18,365 nt of DNA, from NCBI GenBank assembly GCA_964369525.1, contig CAYJEW010000038.1, positions 1 to 18,365 on the forward strand, written 5' to 3'. A program made the position numbers and the translations under genes. The DNA is from JAAYCI01 sp964369525. GTDB taxonomy: Bacteria; Bacillota; Clostridia; Oscillospirales; Ruminococcaceae. Position 1 is the first letter of the stretch. The number at the start of each line of letters is the position of its first letter. The notes under the pieces were generated by a model, which searched no databases, had not been told where the DNA came from, and saw only the letters and a program-made list of their open reading frames with translations. Positions 14,286 through 18,365 of this stretch are shown in pieces.

Positions 14286-16300
14286 TGTTTTACTCTAAAA
14301 TAGCGTGGAACAGCATTAAGGTGAACAACAAGCTGTATGTGCCGTATATTTTAACCTGCGCGCTGTGGGTTATGATGTTTTACATCATACTGGGCATGGC
14401 ATCATCAGAGCAGATTTTAAATTCCGGAGCAGGCGGCTCGGTGGTAATGATTTTATCAATGGGCGTCCCATTCATCTTTGTTTTTGCGGCACTGTTTTTG
14501 TCTTACACAAATTCTTTTTTAAGCAAGATGCGCAACAAGGAATATGCGCTTTACAACGTGCTTGGCATGAACAAGCGCAACATTGCACATATTCTTGCAT
14601 GGGAAAGTGCTTTTACAAGCGCAATATCACTGTTTGTGGGGATTTTGTGCGGGGTGACTTTTTATAAAGTATTTGAGTTACTGCTTTTAAAAATAACAAT
14701 GGAAGATGTGAACTACAGTTTTGAAATAAGCTTTCGCAATATATTTATCACCATACTTGCATTTTTGGTAATCTTTTTTCTCATTTTCATAAAATCGCTT
14801 TTAAAAATAAAACTTTCCAGCCCTATCGAGCTGCTAAAAAGCCAAAACCTTGGCGAAAAACCGCCCAAAGCAAATTGGTTTTTGGGGGTATCTGGCGTTA
14901 TTGTACTTGCGGCGGCCTACTATATCGCACTTTCGGCCGATAATCCCTTGGCGGCGATAGAGATGTTTTTTGTTGCGGTAATATTGGTTGTGCTGGGCAC
15001 ATATCTAATTTTCATTTCGGGTTCGGTGCTGCTATGCCGTATTTTGCAACGAAACAAAAAATACTATTATAGGCCAAATCATTTCATTTCGGTATCATCT
15101 ATGGCATATCGCATGAAGCGCACAGGGGCCGGCCTTGCTGCTATCTGCGTTTTTTCTACGATGGTTTTGGTAATGCTGTCCTCCTCTTTCAGCCTTTATA
15201 TAGGCAATGAGGACCTACTTGCGCAGCGTTATCCAAATGATATCAACATTCTTTTCACTTCAGATAATTCATCCGAGCTACCGGCAGATTTTGCGGCGGA
15301 TTTAGAAGAGTTTGTGTATGAAGAAACGATGCAAAGCGGAGGTGTGGTGGAGGATACGCTTGTTTACTATAGGCTGGTAACGTCGGGGCAGCTGCAAGAT
15401 GGTGAGCTAGAGCTTGATGTTGCAAAGGCCACCAATTTTGATAGTATCTACCAGGTGTTTTTTTATGATGTAGAAGAGTACAACAGAAACATGGGCACAA
15501 ACATTTCGCTTGAAGACGGGCAGGTGTACATACATTCGCCACGCCAGGACTTTACAGAAGACAGCATCACAATGTTAGGCACCACATTTACCGTGCAAGG
15601 TAGGCTGGACAATTTCTGGAGCGACAGCATCTCGGCCATGACCGTTTTCCCTACGCTGATGGTAGTAGTGGACGAGCTGCAAGACATAGAAGCTTTGTTT
15701 AATGGGGCAACCAACAGCAATGGAGATAGCTTGCTAAGCTCGCACTATTCCTATAATTACAACTGTGGCCTGTTGGGCGAAGAGCAAATAGCACTAAGCG
15801 AGCGGTTGAAGGATAATTTTGTGCTCACGCTTGGGCACTACACATATTTTTCCACTTTCGGCGTGGAATCTTTTGAAGGCAATTGGAGAGGATTCTATGG
15901 NNNNNNNNNNCTTTTTGGGGGGCTGCTGTTTATAGGGCTGGTTCTAAGCCTTCTTTTTATTGCGGCCACAGCGCTTATTATCTACTACAAGCAGATTGTG
16001 GAAGGGTATGAAGATAAGCCGAGATTTGACATTATGCAGAAGGTGGGCATGACAAAAAAAGAGATAAAGCGAAGCATAAACTCACAGATGCTAACGGTAT
16101 TTTTTCTGCCTATTTTGGTAGCAGGTATCCACCTTTGCTTTGCATTTCCTATACTGCGCCTGTTTTTGCTAATGTTTAATCTTACCAACATTGCGTTGTT
16201 CGTGGCAGTCTCTGCAATAGGTTTTGCGGCATTTGCAATACTGTATTCTTTAATATATAAACTGGCATCGAAATTTTATTTTGATATTGTAAGCGGGTGA
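14285..16300 (+). CDS. bceB: BceB-like permease, interrupted by an assembly gap
   Basis: About 671 residues with the BceB plan of ten helices. Seven lie in the first 302 residues (about 17-38, 52-73, 107-130, 151-170, 200-216, 222-246, 280-302). A large extracellular domain of about 230 residues (about 303-535) is followed by three C-terminal helices. FtsX motifs are KEYALYNVLGMNKRNI near 100 and RFDIMQKVGMTKKEIKRSI after helix 8. Ten Ns at 15901-15910 lie just before helix 8; the reading frame is kept on both sides. In BceB proteins the extracellular domain sets which peptide antibiotic is bound and is the least conserved part, as here. It is the last gene of the BceRSAB-type module and is followed by a terminator. 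The residues across the gap are not known from this sequence. Confidence 0.93.
   Translation: MFYSKIAWNSIKVNNKLYVPYILTCALWVMMFYIILGMASSEQILNSGAGGSVVMILSMGVPFIFVFAALFLSYTNSFLSKMRNKEYALYNVLGMNKRNIAHILAWESAFTSAISLFVGILCGVTFYKVFELLLLKITMEDVNYSFEISFRNIFITILAFLVIFFLIFIKSLLKIKLSSPIELLKSQNLGEKPPKANWFLGVSGVIVLAAAYYIALSADNPLAAIEMFFVAVILVVLGTYLIFISGSVLLCRILQRNKKYYYRPNHFISVSSMAYRMKRTGAGLAAICVFSTMVLVMLSSSFSLYIGNEDLLAQRYPNDINILFTSDNSSELPADFAADLEEFVYEETMQSGGVVEDTLVYYRLVTSGQLQDGELELDVAKATNFDSIYQVFFYDVEEYNRNMGTNISLEDGQVYIHSPRQDFTEDSITMLGTTFTVQGRLDNFWSDSISAMTVFPTLMVVVDELQDIEALFNGATNSNGDSLLSSHYSYNYNCGLLGEEQIALSERLKDNFVLTLGHYTYFSTFGVESFEGNWRGFYXXXXLFGGLLFIGLVLSLLFIAATALIIYYKQIVEGYEDKPRFDIMQKVGMTKKEIKRSINSQMLTVFFLPILVAGIHLCFAFPILRLFLLMFNLTNIALFVAVSAIGFAAFAILYSLIYKLASKFYFDIVSG
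15901..15910. other. Run of ten Ns (assembly gap)
   Basis: The only ambiguous bases in the window. Ten Ns is a common placeholder for a gap of unknown size. The flanking codons read GFY then LFGG, which resembles the continuous FYxL(F/Y)GG stretch I recall in BceB permeases, so the real gap may be as little as one base. Confidence 0.9.
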
Positions 16301-16335
16301 AATGCATACCGCCACAAAACATTTTCGCCACACAA

Positions 16336-16378
16336 AAACCCATCGCAAAGCAAATTAAGTTTAGCTTGCGATGGGTTT
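16336..16378. terminator. Terminator between converging BceB-like and DUF4179 genes
   Basis: Arms AAACCCATCGCAAAGC and GCTTGCGATGGGTTT pair with one bulged A around a 12-base loop, 35 bp after the permease stop. The T-run is short on the plus strand (TTT) and five Ts on the minus strand, so it may work in both directions. Confidence 0.75.
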
Positions 16379-16419
16379 GCGGTGTCTTGTGCTGTGGCTA
16401 AAAGCAATTCAGCCTATTA

Positions 16420-16463
16420 GAATAAAATAAGGCTATACCTTACACAGCGGAAGGTATAGCCTT
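16420..16463 (-). terminator. Terminator of the sigma factor/DUF4179 operon
   Basis: A perfect 13-bp hairpin, AAGGCTATACCTT and its exact complement around a 9-base loop (16429-16463), is followed on the minus strand by ATTTTATTC. It lies about 75 bp after the DUF4179 stop. Confidence 0.75.
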
Positions 16464-16536
16464 AGGCTAAGAGTATGGATAATAGATGCACAGCTCAGAG
16501 CAAATCTTCGCCAATAGAAGGGAAAATGCAGTGTTG

Positions 16537-17589
16537 TTATCCGGCTACATTTACAATAAACTCAGTGCCAACGGGTACATACTCGGTTGCGCCGTTTTCG
16601 CTCGTAACATTTGTGTAAACCTGCAGTGTCATAAACTCAACCTCTTCGGTTAATGTATACTCGGAACTGTCAATCAAGGCTTCGCCACCGTAGCCGCCTT
16701 CCACAATAGGAGCGGGATGGAACTCAACAGGATTACCTAAATTATCGGTACCTCTAATGTATACTGTTTTACCAAAAAACAAATCGTCTGTTGAATAAAA
16801 AATACTTGTATATATAGGGTTAATGGTTAGCCTTTCAAGCATAATATCTACACCGCCGCCAAGCTCTACAGGCAAGCCAATGTCCTGTGTGAATGTGCTT
16901 TGCGACAGCTCGTCGCCGTTAGTGGTAAACTCAAACTCCCAACGCTCTTCAATGTATACATCGTTTACGTTAACGCCGGCAACATATACGTTAACATCTA
17001 TATCATCGTCAAACTGTTCTCTAAGCATGAACACGTTCACAAACTCTATAGTATTTTCATCAACTATTTGCTGCGATTCTTGTTGTGCGGTGTTCATATG
17101 CTCGCCGTTGATATAAAGCCTTAGGTGCGGCGACCAAGTCCTGCCTTCTTCTATAACTGCATCTTCGCTGGTGATAGAGGTGGCAACAATAAGCTTGTTG
17201 TTTTCGCGGTCATAAACCACTTCGCCCAGGCTAACGGTAATGCCATCTTTGGTTTCGCCTTGGTTAATTACGGTTGCATAGTCGTCCAGATTGTTAGTAA
17301 GCCCAAACACATTCGCTATAGAATGTGCAATAGGGTTGGTGGTGGCAAACGCAGTTACGCTGCCTAAGGATGTCGACGCCACCAGTACAGCACATGCTGC
17401 CGTAGCTAAAATTCTCTTTATCATTCTGTTATTTATGTTGCGCATTTGTTTTTTCTCCTTAAAAAGTTTGTGCTTTAAAATATCGTTGTTTAAGATTTGT
17501 TTTTTTTCATCTTGTGTTAGCTCACAGGGGGTATAGCTATCAATGTCGGTATCAACTTCGTTTAGTAGCTCGTAAATGTCTTTTTTCAT
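16537..17589 (-). CDS. DUF4179 membrane protein, probable anti-sigma factor
   Basis: A 350-residue protein. A cytoplasmic N-terminus of about 57 residues (MKKDIYELLNEVDTDIDSY..., then a Lys-rich helix) is followed by one transmembrane segment at about 58-81 (ILATAACAVLVASTSLGSVTAFA). An extracytoplasmic region of about 265 residues, rich in beta-strand-like sequence, contains the DUF4179-type part. This topology and its place 1 bp behind a sigma gene suggest a one-pass anti-sigma factor that holds the sigma factor at the membrane until envelope stress. No zinc-binding HxxxCxxC motif is present. ATG 17589 is preferred; an in-frame GTG at 17598 overlaps the sigma stop and is closer to GGAAGG. 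Family role in sigma control is known only by association, so this is an inference. Confidence 0.85.
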   Translation of the reverse strand: MKKDIYELLNEVDTDIDSYTPCELTQDEKKQILNNDILKHKLFKEKKQMRNINNRMIKRILATAACAVLVASTSLGSVTAFATTNPIAHSIANVFGLTNNLDDYATVINQGETKDGITVSLGEVVYDRENNKLIVATSITSEDAVIEEGRTWSPHLRLYINGEHMNTAQQESQQIVDENTIEFVNVFMLREQFDDDIDVNVYVAGVNVNDVYIEERWEFEFTTNGDELSQSTFTQDIGLPVELGGGVDIMLERLTINPIYTSIFYSTDDLFFGKTVYIRGTDNLGNPVEFHPAPIVEGGYGGEALIDSSEYTLTEEVEFMTLQVYTNVTSENGATEYVPVGTEFIVNVAG

Positions 17590-17590
17590 G

Positions 17591-18142
17591 CTATTCACGT
17601 TTCCTTCCTAAAAATAAGCGCAGTCTTTTTTTTCCTCGTGAAACTCGGTTGTAAATAACTTCGCTCGACAAGCTCATGTCGTGGCTTACCGTTTCAACAT
17701 CGTGCTCGTACAGATACAGGCGCCTGAAAAGCTCTTTGTCTTGGTTGCTCAAGTTGCCTATAAGCTGTTCAAAATCCTGGCTGTGTTCAAGCTCTAAAAT
17801 CTTAAGCTCTGTTTTGTCATCGACAATGTCATAAGCTTTGTCTATATCTTCGTTTGCTATTTCATTAATATGTTTTCTAACATAGCTGAGAGATTTGTAT
17901 CTTGCGATACCCGCAATCCAGTTTTTTAAAGAGCTTTTTTCTGCGTCATATTTTTGGATATTATCCCAAATGGCAAGCAATACATCGTTGAAGCATTCGT
18001 CCTGATACATTTGCAACTGTCTCATATGCTTGTTGATAACACTTTTAATTAGGTTGCCGTACATATCCAGCACATAATTTAAAGCGGATTGCTGTTTGTT
18101 TGAAATAGCCTGGACTATATCTTGTTCCGACATGGCATCCAT
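17591..18142 (-). CDS. RNA polymerase sigma-70 family (ECF-like) factor
   Basis: A 183-residue sigma factor of the ECF size class. Region 2 (about 20-90) includes the region 2.2-like QDECFNDVLLAIWDNIQKYD and the LKNWIAGIARYKSLSYVRKH helix that melts the -10. An acidic linker (about 95-120) leads to region 4 (about 122-175), with helix-turn-helix DVETVSHDMSLSSEVIYNRVSRGKKRLR for the -35. GGAGGTGAG sits 3 bases before ATG, a very strong site. The next gene, a DUF4179 membrane protein, follows after 1 bp and is the likely anti-sigma partner. Such pairs usually activate their own promoter in response to envelope stress; targets are unknown. The pair may also cover the resistance genes nearby, but no shared promoter motif was found. 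Confidence 0.93.
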   Translation of the reverse strand: MDAMSEQDIVQAISNKQQSALNYVLDMYGNLIKSVINKHMRQLQMYQDECFNDVLLAIWDNIQKYDAEKSSLKNWIAGIARYKSLSYVRKHINEIANEDIDKAYDIVDDKTELKILELEHSQDFEQLIGNLSNQDKELFRRLYLYEHDVETVSHDMSLSSEVIYNRVSRGKKRLRLFLGRKRE

Positions 18143-18154
18143 TTGCTCACCTCC

Positions 18155-18365
18155 AAATTATGCTTGTCATAATATGATTCGCAAAAAAAACGGTGATTCT
18201 ATCACATATGAAAAATATTTTTCAGCTCATGTAAATATTAGCTTGGCCAGCCAAAGCCAACAACTACTTTTTGTAAGCTGTTGTAAAAACACCGGAGCTA
18301 CCCAAAAAACTATTTATAGCTAATTTTAAAGTAAGTTTAAGCTTAGTGGTATAATATAAATAATC
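18155..18365. other. Upstream region of the sigma factor operon
   Basis: No credible gene. It should hold the minus-strand promoter of the sigma gene. Two dyads are visible (18193-18205 and 18209-18224), plus a TATAAT on the plus strand at 18350-18355 that might belong to a gene beyond the window. A convincing -35/-10 pair was not found on either strand. Confidence 0.5.
18193..18224. repeat. Two neighbouring palindromes before the sigma gene
   Basis: GTGAT-TCT-ATCAC at 18193-18205 and the perfect 16-bp palindrome TGAAAAATATTTTTCA at 18209-18224 lie 50-80 bp upstream of the sigma ATG, in the expected promoter zone. Possible regulator sites; AT-richness makes the second less telling. Confidence 0.45.

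Noticed and set aside
15901..15910. Frameshift or pseudogene in the BceB-like permease
   Set aside because: The frame is open on both sides of the Ns and the C-terminal FtsX motifs and helices are intact.
18096..18323. A 75-codon plus-strand open frame overlapping the sigma gene start
   Set aside because: It runs antisense through the sigma gene's start and promoter region, lacks a ribosome site and shows no recognisable domain.

Overview
The window looks like chromosomal DNA of a Firmicute of the class Clostridia, probably an uncultured or draft-assembled gut-type species. The grounds are strong GGAGG-type ribosome binding sites, moderate to low GC, a complete BceRSAB-type peptide-antibiotic module, a DUF4179 protein paired with a sigma factor, and a sequence gap of ten Ns. 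I see no phage, transposase, integrase, CRISPR array or rRNA.

Layout. A partial tRNA-Asn on the minus strand lies at the left edge. Next is a plus-strand operon of ATPase, membrane fusion protein and MacB-type permease (352-3928), closed by a clear terminator. A Vat/CatB-type xenobiotic acetyltransferase with its own promoter follows (4139-4777). It converges on a minus-strand pair, a GNAT acetyltransferase and a DUF1697 protein (6183-5036), across a shared terminator. A first two-component system (6636-8091) then precedes an ATPase plus a large 856-residue FtsX permease (8258-11504). A second two-component system (11766-13417) precedes a BceAB-type ATPase and permease (13524-16300). At the right edge a minus-strand pair encodes an ECF-like sigma factor and a DUF4179 membrane protein, probably its regulator (18142-16537).

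How it fits together. Three different ABC exporters of the MacB/FtsX superfamily, two OmpR-family two-component systems and a drug acetyltransferase lie within 16 kb. The likely theme is sensing of and resistance to antimicrobial peptides or antibiotics and cell-envelope stress. Each two-component system is followed by a gap with repeat elements that look like binding sites for its regulator, just upstream of the transporter genes. The regulator and kinase genes overlap each other, but the transporter pairs appear to be separately promoted and so inducible.

The least ordinary points are these. The first histidine kinase has no transmembrane segment. An 11-bp-phased TTGAAAGA operator (two direct copies and one inverted) stands before the second transporter. 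A CTTACA-N4-TGTAAG dyad overlaps the stop codon of the BceS-like kinase. A MerR-like promoter/dyad arrangement occurs with no MerR gene in view. The assembly gap in the BceB-like permease is probably much smaller than the ten Ns shown. No wholly new system is proven by sequence alone; the components are of known families.
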